This document shows, in pieces, positions 41,403 to 49,016 of a stretch of 64,000 nt of DNA; position 1 is the stretch's first letter, and the number at the start of each line of letters is the position of its first letter. The translations under genes and the position numbers were made by a program. This DNA comes from CAZPQV01 sp964588705. GTDB taxonomy: Bacteria > Bacteroidota > Bacteroidia > Flavobacteriales > Weeksellaceae. The notes beneath the pieces are model-generated. The model was not told the DNA's origin, did no database searches, and saw only the letters and a program-made list of their open reading frames with translations. The stretch spans positions 1-64,000 of the forward strand of contig CAZPQV010000004.1 in the NCBI GenBank assembly GCA_964588705.1. Reading direction: 5' to 3'.

Positions 41403-42493
41403 TTTGCTCTTTTAAAATAAAGAATTGCAGCAAGCGGACCGAAAACGATGTTTGGCAGCCACATTGCTAAAAGCGGAGGAAGCGTTTTGTTTTCAGAAAC
41501 TACTTTCAGCGCCTCAAAAGAGAATACAAAAACGAATGCCAACGAAATTCCAATCGCAAGATTTACACCTAAACCACCACGTTTTTTAGCAGATGCCAAC
41601 GACAGTGCCAAAATGGTGAGAATGATGATGGCCACGGGCATTGAAGTCCTTGTATAAAGTTCGTTAAGGTAGAAATTGAGGTTTTTGTTTCCTTTTTCTT
41701 TTTCCTGATTAATTAGTCGAATAAGTTCCGGAGTGGTTTTGGTTTGGCCTAAAAGTTCATCAGGAAAAAGTTCTTCAGGAGTGTGCCCGAATTTCATTTC
41801 TTTGGTCTCGCCATTGCCTAGTATTTCGGTGTCTTTGGTGCCGGCTTTTTTCTCTAAGTAAGCACTGATGATGAAGGCTTGTTTTTTATCGTCCCAAAAA
41901 ATTTCGTTTCCAGTTACCTGATGCAGAAGCTTTCTGTTTTTGTCAAATTTCTGCCATCTGAAACTTGAGCCACGCTTTTCCTTACGGTTATAATTGTTGA
42001 TAAAGATGTATTCGGTTGGCGAAAGTTGGGTTGCAATCTCAGTATTTCCCAAAATTTTCTCGCGGTCAACTTCATTATAAGTGTAAACTTCAAGTTTGTT
42101 TTTTTGAATATTTGCCCAAGGCAAAAGAAAGTGATTAGTCGCAAGAGCGAAAACCGCAATCAGACCGGAAGCTATAAAATATGGCCGAGCAAATCTGTGA
42201 AAACTCGCTCCACTACTGATGATGGCAACGATTTCAGTATTGTTTGCCATTCTGGAAGTGAAGTAAATCACCGAAATAAAAACCAGAATTGACATAAAGG
42301 TAATTACAAGATAAACCATCCAAAACGGATAGAAATTCAGCAGGAAATACCCAACGGAAAATCCGTTCCCTTCAATCCTTGGTGATTTCGACTGAACATC
42401 GATTACCACAACAATTACGGACAGCAACAGCAACATAAACCCAAGAGTTCCCAGGTACTTTTTGATGATGTATTTGTCAATAATTGTAAACAT
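41396..42493 (-). CDS. LptF/LptG-family (YjgP/YjgQ) permease
   Basis: The 365-residue protein has a membrane helix near residue 15, two more around 52-75 and 98-118, a large periplasmic jellyroll-like domain (about 120-270), and three C-terminal helices (about 280-360). The conserved parts are DKYIIKKYLGTLGF at the start and YTRTSMPVAIIILTILALSLASAKKRGG near 285-312. LptF and LptG form the membrane channel that extracts lipopolysaccharide from the inner membrane with LptB. LptF and LptG cannot be told apart from one sequence. It is the last gene of the glycosyltransferase-DUF4296-tgt group and converges on birA. Confidence 0.85.
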   Translation of the reverse strand: MFTIIDKYIIKKYLGTLGFMLLLLSVIVVVIDVQSKSPRIEGNGFSVGYFLLNFYPFWMVYLVITFMSILVFISVIYFTSRMANNTEIVAIISSGASFHRFARPYFIASGLIAVFALATNHFLLPWANIQKNKLEVYTYNEVDREKILGNTEIATQLSPTEYIFINNYNRKEKRGSSFRWQKFDKNRKLLHQVTGNEIFWDDKKQAFIISAYLEKKAGTKDTEILGNGETKEMKFGHTPEELFPDELLGQTKTTPELIRLINQEKEKGNKNLNFYLNELYTRTSMPVAIIILTILALSLASAKKRGGLGVNLAIGISLAFVFVFSFEALKVVSENKTLPPLLAMWLPNIVFGPLAAILYFKRANQ

Positions 42494-42527
42494 TGCTAAT
42501 GCGTGCTAAACTACACTTTATTTTTTT

Positions 42528-42558
42528 TCCAACCTCCTACTTCTAACTCCCAACTTCT
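42528..42558. repeat. Degenerate tandem CAACTTCTA-type repeat between tgt and the lptF/G gene
   Basis: The stretch contains the words CCAACCTCC, TACTTCTAA, CTCCCAACT and TCTTA in succession, a degenerate period of about 9 bases. It is pyrimidine-rich on the plus strand. Confidence 0.5.
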
Positions 42559-43694
42559 TACAGTCTCTGCCTTAAAACCGGCACCACCGAATCTTTCCAC
42601 TGATAGAAATCTCCGGCCAAAATATGCTCTCTCGCCACTTTCACCAAATCGAGATAAAAAGCAAGATTGTGGATGGAAGCGATTTGCTTTGCAAGATATT
42701 CTTTCGATACAAAAAGGTGTCTTACATATGCTTTCGAGTATTCTTTATCTACAAAACTTGTCCCAAATTCGTCAAGTGGAGAGAAATCGTTTTTCCATTT
42801 CTCATTTTTCAGATTCATCACACCTTGCCACGAGAATAGCATTGCGTTTCGTGCGTTTCTTGTCGGCATTACGCAATCCATCATATCAACGCCAAGACCG
42901 ATGCTTTCGAGGATATTCCACGGCGTTCCAACACCCATCAGATATCTTGGTTTTTCTTTTGGAAGAACGTCGGTGACTTCATTGGTGATGCGATACATTT
43001 CTTCTTCAGGTTCACCTACGGAAAGTCCGCCGATGGCATTTCCGTCCGCATTTTGTTCCGAAATAAATTCGGCGGAAATTTTTCTTAAATCTGAATAGGT
43101 TGATCCCTGCACAATAGGGAATAATCTCTGCTTGTGACCGTAAAGTTCCGGATTTTCCTCGCACCATTCAATGCATCTTTTCAGCCAGCGGTGCGTCATT
43201 TCCATCGAATCTTTTGCCTGATTGTATTCACAAGGATAAGGCGTACATTCATCAAAAGCCATGAAAATATCTGCTCCAATCTGACGCTGGATTTCCATAG
43301 ATTTTTCAGGGGAAATAAAGTGATAGCTTCCGTCGATATGCGATTTGAATTTTACACCTTCTTCCGACATTTTTCTGCTGTCTGAAAGCGAAAAAACCTG
43401 ATAACCACCGGAATCTGTAAGAATTGGTAAATCCCAGTTCATAAACTTGTGAAGTCCGCCCGCTTCCTGCATCACTTCCATTTTCGGACGAAGATAAAGG
43501 TGATAAGTATTGCCCAGAATAATCTGTGCTTTGATGTCTTCTTTCAGTTCACGCTGGTGTACTGTTTTCACTGAAGCCACCGTTCCAACAGGCATGAAAA
43601 TAGGGGTTTCTACCTTTCCGTGGTCTGTAGATAAAACGCCTGCTCTGGCTTTGCTTTCCGAATTTTTTACAATATCAAAAAATCTGTTCTCCAT
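42558..43694 (-). CDS. tgt: tRNA-guanosine(34) transglycosylase, zinc-site cysteines replaced
   Basis: The 378-residue protein has the TGT barrel with LTDSGGYQVFSLSD near 89-102 (first catalytic Asp) and LGVDMMDCVMPTRNARNAML near 265-284 (nucleophile Asp and tRNA contacts). It exchanges guanine-34 for a queuosine precursor in tRNAs of Asn, Asp, His and Tyr. The C-terminal zinc-binding site normally has three Cys and one His. Here the matching segment reads PLDEFGTSFVDKEYSKAY, so the three Cys positions are Gly, Ser and Asp, while the His in IASIHNLAF is kept. Zinc binding is therefore doubtful. It is 3 bases downstream of the DUF4296 gene. Confidence 0.93.
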   Translation of the reverse strand: MENRFFDIVKNSESKARAGVLSTDHGKVETPIFMPVGTVASVKTVHQRELKEDIKAQIILGNTYHLYLRPKMEVMQEAGGLHKFMNWDLPILTDSGGYQVFSLSDSRKMSEEGVKFKSHIDGSYHFISPEKSMEIQRQIGADIFMAFDECTPYPCEYNQAKDSMEMTHRWLKRCIEWCEENPELYGHKQRLFPIVQGSTYSDLRKISAEFISEQNADGNAIGGLSVGEPEEEMYRITNEVTDVLPKEKPRYLMGVGTPWNILESIGLGVDMMDCVMPTRNARNAMLFSWQGVMNLKNEKWKNDFSPLDEFGTSFVDKEYSKAYVRHLFVSKEYLAKQIASIHNLAFYLDLVKVAREHILAGDFYQWKDSVVPVLRQRL

Positions 43695-43697
43695 AAA

Positions 43698-44075
43698 TTA
43701 TCTGGCAAGTTCGGGCATGTTTTTATTTAATTCCTTTTCCCGTTTTTCGAAAAATGCTTCTGCTTCCGGATCCAAATCTTTTACAATTTCCTGTGCTTTG
43801 CTGAAAATTTTATCAAGTTTTCGGGGATCGGCAACATAATAGGTGTAGCTCTCTGAGAATTGCTTAGCAGTTACATTATGTTTTTTCAAAATATATCTGG
43901 AGCCGGTTTCTAAATTTCCGCCAACGTTTAAGAAACTCATCTGGTCGTTCACGGCAAAATCTGCAATCAGTTCAGCCATTTTATCGTCAGAAATAAGGTT
44001 GGAAGGTTTGTTGATTGGCTTTGCATCTTTACACGAAACTAAAATCAAAACCAATAGAAATATCAGTTTTCTCAT
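43698..44075 (-). CDS. DUF4296 lipoprotein
   Basis: Taking the Met of MRKLIFLLVLILVSC as start gives a 125-residue lipoprotein with Cys at residue 15. The start overlaps the glycosyltransferase stop as ATGA, so coupled translation is likely. The body is helical and charged (MAELIADFAVNDQMSFLN and YTYYVADPRKLDKIFSKAQEIV), as in DUF4296 proteins. Function is unknown. The gene is fixed between a dolichyl-phosphate-mannose-synthase-like gene and tgt. Confidence 0.8.
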   Translation of the reverse strand: MRKLIFLLVLILVSCKDAKPINKPSNLISDDKMAELIADFAVNDQMSFLNVGGNLETGSRYILKKHNVTAKQFSESYTYYVADPRKLDKIFSKAQEIVKDLDPEAEAFFEKREKELNKNMPELAR

Positions 44076-44788
44076 AGTGTTCCGATTAATGCTTTCCATC
44101 TCAGTTTTAGGATTCCGAAAACGGCTTCGCCGATAATACCGCCGTTCATTTTGCTTTCACCCAAAAGTCTGTTGGTGAAAATAATTGGAACTTCCACGAT
44201 TTTTAGTCCTTTTTTGAAAACACGGTATTTCATTTCTACCTGAAAACCGTAGCCTTTCAGTTTTATTTTATCCAAACCTATGGCTTCAAGCGTTTCTCTC
44301 TTAAAACAAACAAATCCGGCGGTGGTATCGTGCACCGGAATTCCGAGAATAAATCTTACATATCCCGATGCAAAATAAGAAAGCAGAACCCTTCCCATTG
44401 GCCAGTTTACCACATTTACACCCTGAGAATATCTTGATCCTACGGACATATCGGCGTTTTTACAGGCTTCGTAAAGACGAGGTAAATCGTTGGGGTTGTG
44501 GGAGAAATCGGCATCCATTTCGAAAATATAATCGTATTGGTTTTCAATTGCCCATTTAAATCCGTGGATGTAGGCTTTTCCCAAGCCGTCCTTCACTTTT
44601 CTTCCCGTTAAATGAAGAACATTCGGGAATTCGTTCTGAAGGTTCTTTACGATTTCTGCCGTTCCGTCGGGCGAAGAGTCGTCTACCACAAGCACATGGA
44701 AATCCTGCTCAAGATTAAAGACAGCTTTAATGATGGCTTCTATGTTTTCCTTTTCGTTGTAGGTTGGTATGATGACGAGTTTCTTCAT
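44072..44788 (-). CDS. Polyprenyl-phosphate mannosyltransferase-like GT2 glycosyltransferase
   Basis: The 238-residue protein is a family 2 glycosyltransferase: VIIPTYNEKENIEAIIKAV at the start, VVDDSSPDGTAEIV near 35-48, then the DxD-region FEMDADFSHNPNDL near 90-103. The downstream HDTTAGFVCFKRETLEAIG region is typical of dolichyl-phosphate-mannose synthases. There is no C-terminal membrane helix, so it is the short soluble type. It could make polyprenyl-phosphate-mannose for envelope or protein glycosylation with GDP-mannose from ManC; this is inferred. Confidence 0.85.
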   Translation of the reverse strand: MKKLVIIPTYNEKENIEAIIKAVFNLEQDFHVLVVDDSSPDGTAEIVKNLQNEFPNVLHLTGRKVKDGLGKAYIHGFKWAIENQYDYIFEMDADFSHNPNDLPRLYEACKNADMSVGSRYSQGVNVVNWPMGRVLLSYFASGYVRFILGIPVHDTTAGFVCFKRETLEAIGLDKIKLKGYGFQVEMKYRVFKKGLKIVEVPIIFTNRLLGESKMNGGIIGEAVFGILKLRWKALIGTL

Positions 44789-44796
44789 ATAGTTTG

Positions 44797-44804
44797 CAAA
44801 GATA
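44797..44804 (-). promoter_or_regulatory. -7 promoter box of the glycosyltransferase-tgt operon
   Basis: On the minus strand this reads TATCTTTG, 8 bases upstream of the ATG. Confidence 0.6.
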
Positions 44805-44843
44805 ATCTATTTTGCAAAGAGTTTTTCCGATTATTTTTATTCT

Positions 44844-44851
44844 TACTTTTG
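44844..44851 (+). promoter_or_regulatory. -7 promoter box of the DUF4271 gene
   Basis: TACTTTTG matches TAnnTTTG. It lies downstream of an in-frame TTG at 44812 and 14 bases before the TTG at 44866, which supports the later start. Confidence 0.6.
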
Positions 44852-44865
44852 CAAAAAATATTCCT

Positions 44866-45504
44866 TTGATAAGACTTACGGAAAATAATGACTGGGTAAT
44901 TTTTATTTTGCTGGCTTCAGTGCTGGTTTTTGTCATTGTTCTCAAGTACCTGCAAAGACAAGCCGGATTGAGAGAGTTTTTTGTACAAAACTTCATCGAT
45001 TCGGGAAATATTTTTCCAACCTGGCTGATTATTTCTTCGATTTATATTGTGCTTCTCTCAACATTAATATCACAATACACGCTTATACCAAGATATATAG
45101 AAGAAATCAGTTTGTTAGATTTATCACTTAATAAATTTGGTTTTACTTTTCTGGCAATTTCATTGTTTTACTTCGTGAAATTCATGGGGAGTTTCTTTTT
45201 TTATTCTTCCATTGGACAGGATAAAAAATGGGGAAGACTGTATTTTGTAAGTTCAAAGTTCTATTTTGCGGTTTCACTGCTGCTGATTGCCGGCATTCTC
45301 ATCAATTATTATTTTGATATCGATAAGGAAAAATTTTTGCAGATAATTATCCTAACATCACTGTTTATTTTCATCTTCAAACTGCTGTTTTACGGTTTTA
45401 ATAAAAATTACATTTTGCCGGATGAATGGTATTACAAAATTTTGTATATTTGCACCCTGCAATTTGCACCGTTATTAGCGCTGTGGAAATTGCTCTTTTT
45501 TTAA
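44866..45504 (+). CDS. DUF4271-family membrane protein
   Basis: Starting at the TTG at 44866 the protein is 212 residues and begins MIRLTENNDWVIFILLAS, which fits the family pattern of a short polar N-terminus, then a first helix. About six membrane helices are visible. The longer frame from 44812 adds 18 residues that would be encoded upstream of and across the promoter box and is unlikely. Function is unknown. The HemD-like gene follows closely, a pairing that I believe is common in flavobacteria. Confidence 0.75.
   Translation: MIRLTENNDWVIFILLASVLVFVIVLKYLQRQAGLREFFVQNFIDSGNIFPTWLIISSIYIVLLSTLISQYTLIPRYIEEISLLDLSLNKFGFTFLAISLFYFVKFMGSFFFYSSIGQDKKWGRLYFVSSKFYFAVSLLLIAGILINYYFDIDKEKFLQIIILTSLFIFIFKLLFYGFNKNYILPDEWYYKILYICTLQFAPLLALWKLLFF
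45445..45452 (+). promoter_or_regulatory. Possible internal promoter for the HemD-like gene
   Basis: TATATTTG matches TAnnTTTG inside the last codons of the DUF4271 gene, 61 bases upstream of the HemD-like start. No clear -33 element was found. Confidence 0.35.
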
Positions 45505-45513
45505 AAAAAATTG

Positions 45514-46254
45514 ATGATGAAAGTTAAGTCTATTCTAGTTTCACAACCCGCGCCGAGCGAGTCTTCACCATATATGGAGATTGCAAAGAAGGAGAAAATC
45601 AAGATTGATTTCCGTCCTTTCATCCATGTTGAAGGTGTTGATGCGAAAGAGTTAAGAACTCAGAAAATAGATTTGTCGCATTATACAGGTGTGATTTTTA
45701 CGAGTAAAAATGCAATCGACCATTATTTCAGACTGGCTGAAGAAATGCGTTTTGCAGTGCCTGATGCAATGAGATATATCTGTCAATCGGAAGCGGTTGC
45801 AAACTATCTTCAGAAGCATATTGTATACAGAAAGAGAAAAATCAGTTTCGGTGAGAAAAATTTCTCTGATTTGGCATCGCTTTTCAAAAAATATCCAAAC
45901 GAAAAATATCTTATTCCAACATCAGATGTGATGAATGCAGATATCCCAGCTACTTTGGATAAAGCGAATGTTGACTGGACGAGAGCCATTATGTACAGAA
46001 CGGTTTGCTCTGACCTTTCGGATATCAAAATCAATGAATACGATATGTTGGTATTCTTCAGTCCGCAGGGAATTAAATCTCTTCACGAAAACTTTAAAGA
46101 TTTCAAGCAGGACGGAACTAAAATTGCGGTTTTCGGACCGACAACTCAACAGGCAGCACAGGAATCCGGGTTGGAAGTGGATGTCATGGCGCCAACAAAA
46201 GAAACGCCTTCAATGACGATGGCTATCGAAAAATACATCAGAAACTTAAAATAG
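45514..46254 (+). CDS. Uroporphyrinogen-III synthase-family protein, first copy
   Basis: The protein of about 246 residues has the two-lobed HemD fold pattern: VKSILVSQPAPSES at the start, GVIFTSKNAIDHYF near 61-74 and DMLVFFSPQGIKSLHENF near 174-191 in the second lobe. HemD cyclises hydroxymethylbilane to uroporphyrinogen III. A second, shorter HemD gene lies in the haem operon at 59.5 kb, so this one may be a paralogue with another job. The pair shares short motifs but differs widely. Starts at 45514 and 45517 are both possible. It lies 9 bases after the DUF4271 gene. Confidence 0.75.
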   Translation: MMKVKSILVSQPAPSESSPYMEIAKKEKIKIDFRPFIHVEGVDAKELRTQKIDLSHYTGVIFTSKNAIDHYFRLAEEMRFAVPDAMRYICQSEAVANYLQKHIVYRKRKISFGEKNFSDLASLFKKYPNEKYLIPTSDVMNADIPATLDKANVDWTRAIMYRTVCSDLSDIKINEYDMLVFFSPQGIKSLHENFKDFKQDGTKIAVFGPTTQQAAQESGLEVDVMAPTKETPSMTMAIEKYIRNLK

Positions 46255-46335
46255 TTCTGAAAAAACATATTGTAAAACCGTCTTTTCCATTGGATTAGAT
46301 GGTTTTTTATTATTTTTAAACCCTGAAATTTTCCA

Positions 46336-48378
46336 ATGCAGGCACCGAAAGCAAAAAAAATAGATAAAATATTAGAAAAGCATGGCGACAAAAGAACGGA
46401 TTCCTTCTTTTGGATGAATGAGCGTGAAAATCCTGAAGTCATAAAATATCTTGAAGAGGAAAACGCGTATTGTGATGCAATGATGAAGGATACGGAAGAG
46501 TTTCAGGAAATGCTTTTCGAGGAAATGAAGGCGCGCTACAAAAAGGATGATGAGTCGCTGCCGTATTTCTTTAATGAATATTGGTATCAGGTGCGTTTTG
46601 AAACGGAGAAAGAATATCCAATTTTCTGTAGAAAACATCATTCATTGGAAAATGAGGAAGAAATCATTCTTGATGTCAATATTCTTGCAGAGGGCGAAAT
46701 TTTTTTTGAAGTTGGCAGCGTTTCCGTAAGTAAAAGCAATGAGCTCGCCTGTTTTTCAACCGATAATATCGGAAGGAGAATTTATGAATTGAATTTTAAA
46801 AACCTGAAAACCGGTGAGATTCTTAGTGATGTCATTCCAAATACCACCGGAAAAGCAGTTTGGGCAAACGATAATAAGCATGTCTTCTACATTAGAAAAG
46901 ATAAAAATCTGAGAGCATTTCAAGTTTATCGTCATGAAATCGGAACCGATTCTGAGAATGATGTACTTGTTTTTCACGAAGAAGACGATACTTTCGACGT
47001 CAATGTTTTTAAAACCAAATCTTTAGAGTATATTTTTATTGCAAGTTCGAGCACGGTTTCGGATGAGCACCGTTTTATTTCATCAGATGATGTTCATTCG
47101 GAATGGAAAGTGGTTCAGCCGCGAATGGAAGATTTGGAATATTCAATTGAGCATTTTCAGGATGAATTTTACATTATTACCAATGCTCACGATGCAACAA
47201 ATTTTAAACTTGTAAAAACAAAAGTTGCGAATTGTGGTATCGAAAATTGGGAAGATGTCATCCCACACAGAAAAGATATTTTGCTGGAAGGCTTCGAAAT
47301 TTTTAAAGATTATCTTGTTCTCGAAGAACGAAAAGAAGGTCTTCTACAAATCAGAATTATCGAAAATGAATCCGGAGAGTCACATGATCTGCAGTTTTCG
47401 GATCCGGCGTATGCCGCTTACATCGGACTGAATCTTGAATTTGACACAGAAGTTCTGAGATATGGTTACACATCAATGACTCAGCCAAGCTCCACTTTGG
47501 AATATCACATGAAAGACAGAACGACAACCGTTCTGAAACAGCAAGAAGTTCATGGAGGAGAATTCTTTTCAGAAAATTATATTTCCGAAAGAATCTGGGC
47601 TGAAGCAAGAGATGGAAAAAAGATTCCGATTTCATTGGTAAGGCATATTGATACAAAGAAATCAGAAAACACACCTTTACTATTGTACGGTTACGGCAGT
47701 TACGGTCATACGGTTGATGCGAGCTTTTCGAATGTGAGACTGTCACTGCTGGACAGAGGATTTATTTATGCCATTGCTCACATCCGAGGTGGTGAATATT
47801 TGGGAAGGGAATGGTATGAAGACGGCAAAATGCTGAATAAAAAAAATACATTTTACGACTTTATCGATGCCGGAAAATATTTGGTTAAAGAAAAATACAC
47901 TTCAGAAAATCACCTGTATGCGATGGGAGGCAGCGCCGGCGGACTTTTGATGGGTGCGGTCATCAATTTCGAACCGACTCTTTTTAATGGAATTGTGGCG
48001 CAGGTTCCTTTTGTGGATGTTCTTACAACAATGCTTGATGACACGATTCCGCTTACGACAGGGGAATACGATGAATGGGGAAATCCGAACAGAAAGAAGT
48101 ATTACGATTATATGAAAACGTATTCACCGTACGATAATATCGAGGCAAAAGATTATCCGAATATTCTGATTACTACCGGTTTTCATGATTCGCAGGTACA
48201 ATATTGGGAGCCCGCAAAATGGACGGCCAAGCTGCGGGATTTGAAAACAGACAGCAATATTCTTCTGTTCAAAACCGATATGAGTTCAGGCCACGGCGGC
48301 GCAAGCGGAAGATTTGAGTCTTTGAAAGAAGATGCTTTGGAATATGCATTTTTATTAAAACTTGAAGGGAAAATTTAA
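46336..48378 (+). CDS. ptrB: Oligopeptidase B (S9A prolyl oligopeptidase family)
   Basis: The 680-residue protein has an N-terminal beta-propeller (about residues 70-400) and a C-terminal alpha/beta hydrolase. The nucleophile Ser is in YAMGGSAGGLLMG near residue 535. The last catalytic His is in SSGHGGASGR near 655 and the Asp in GFHDSQVQYWEP near 620. EYDEWGNPN near 570, with its acidic residues, is the oligopeptidase B pattern for cutting after Arg or Lys. No signal peptide is seen, so it should be cytoplasmic. It is a single gene. Confidence 0.9.
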   Translation: MQAPKAKKIDKILEKHGDKRTDSFFWMNERENPEVIKYLEEENAYCDAMMKDTEEFQEMLFEEMKARYKKDDESLPYFFNEYWYQVRFETEKEYPIFCRKHHSLENEEEIILDVNILAEGEIFFEVGSVSVSKSNELACFSTDNIGRRIYELNFKNLKTGEILSDVIPNTTGKAVWANDNKHVFYIRKDKNLRAFQVYRHEIGTDSENDVLVFHEEDDTFDVNVFKTKSLEYIFIASSSTVSDEHRFISSDDVHSEWKVVQPRMEDLEYSIEHFQDEFYIITNAHDATNFKLVKTKVANCGIENWEDVIPHRKDILLEGFEIFKDYLVLEERKEGLLQIRIIENESGESHDLQFSDPAYAAYIGLNLEFDTEVLRYGYTSMTQPSSTLEYHMKDRTTTVLKQQEVHGGEFFSENYISERIWAEARDGKKIPISLVRHIDTKKSENTPLLLYGYGSYGHTVDASFSNVRLSLLDRGFIYAIAHIRGGEYLGREWYEDGKMLNKKNTFYDFIDAGKYLVKEKYTSENHLYAMGGSAGGLLMGAVINFEPTLFNGIVAQVPFVDVLTTMLDDTIPLTTGEYDEWGNPNRKKYYDYMKTYSPYDNIEAKDYPNILITTGFHDSQVQYWEPAKWTAKLRDLKTDSNILLFKTDMSSGHGGASGRFESLKEDALEYAFLLKLEGKI

Positions 48379-48486
48379 GTTTGCCACAAATACACAAATG
48401 ATTTTTGAATCAATTAAAATAAAAAACAATAGAAAAAGAGCCGGAATGAATTTTATTAATTAGAGAATAACTGGCAAAAAGATATC
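48379..48486. other. Intergenic stretch with word-like degenerate sequence
   Basis: The start, GTTTGCCACAAATACACAAATG, resembles recurring flavobacterial intergenic phrases (word ACAAAT repeated). No promoter consensus match or reading frame was found. Confidence 0.35.
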
Positions 48487-48855
48487 ATGAACGAAAGCGA
48501 ACTTTGGAAAGAAGTAGATCAATTTTTTAGTGAAAATTTCGGAACAGAACCGAATGTTCCTATTGAAACTGTATTGTTTCTGATTGGCATTCAGGAGTTG
48601 GGAAGCGGTAAACAGGAATATACTAAAGACGACAAGGTCAATCTTATACATATTGCAGTATGCAGATTGCTGCAGCCATTTGGTTTTTTCGAATTTTCAC
48701 ATTACGATGATGACGGATTTCCGCATTTCACAGAGAAAGAACCAATGCCGGAACTGAAGCCGAACGAACAAAGCATATTAATGAAAAAAGCGGTCATCCA
48801 GTATTTTATTGATGAAGAATTATTTGATGCCGAAACCATCAGTAAAATCTCGTAA
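48487..48855 (+). CDS. Uncharacterised conserved 122-residue protein
   Basis: I do not recognise the family with confidence. The protein is acidic with a helical N-terminus (MNESELWKEVDQFFSENFG), a central LFLIGIQELGSG helix start near 36-47, and a DKVNLIHIAVCRLLQPFGFFEF segment near 56-77, then a flexible acidic loop (YDDDGFPHFTEKEPMPE) and a final helix ending DAETISKIS. No signal peptide or catalytic motif is visible. It ends well before a terminator at 48932. Confidence 0.6.
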   Translation: MNESELWKEVDQFFSENFGTEPNVPIETVLFLIGIQELGSGKQEYTKDDKVNLIHIAVCRLLQPFGFFEFSHYDDDGFPHFTEKEPMPELKPNEQSILMKKAVIQYFIDEELFDAETISKIS

Positions 48856-48931
48856 GTTTTTCATTATTAATTACTTCCGTTTTTCAATTAAATTGAATTA
48901 AATTAATTCTGTTAAAAATCAGGATTTTAAG

Positions 48932-48962
48932 AAAAAATGCACAATATTTTGGTGCATTTTTT
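48932..48962 (+). terminator. Terminator before the histidine kinase gene
   Basis: AAAAAATGCAC and GTGCATTTTTT form an 11-bp perfect stem around a 9-base loop, so the two-component genes need their own promoter downstream of it. Confidence 0.85.
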
Positions 48963-49016
48963 GTTTATATATAGTTAAAATCAGTAATTTTAACATTTGA
49001 AATTGAAAACTGTTTA

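Noticed and set aside
42503..43098. Plus-strand frames across tgt
   Set aside because: Antisense to the tgt gene with conserved active-site motifs; no promoter or family match.
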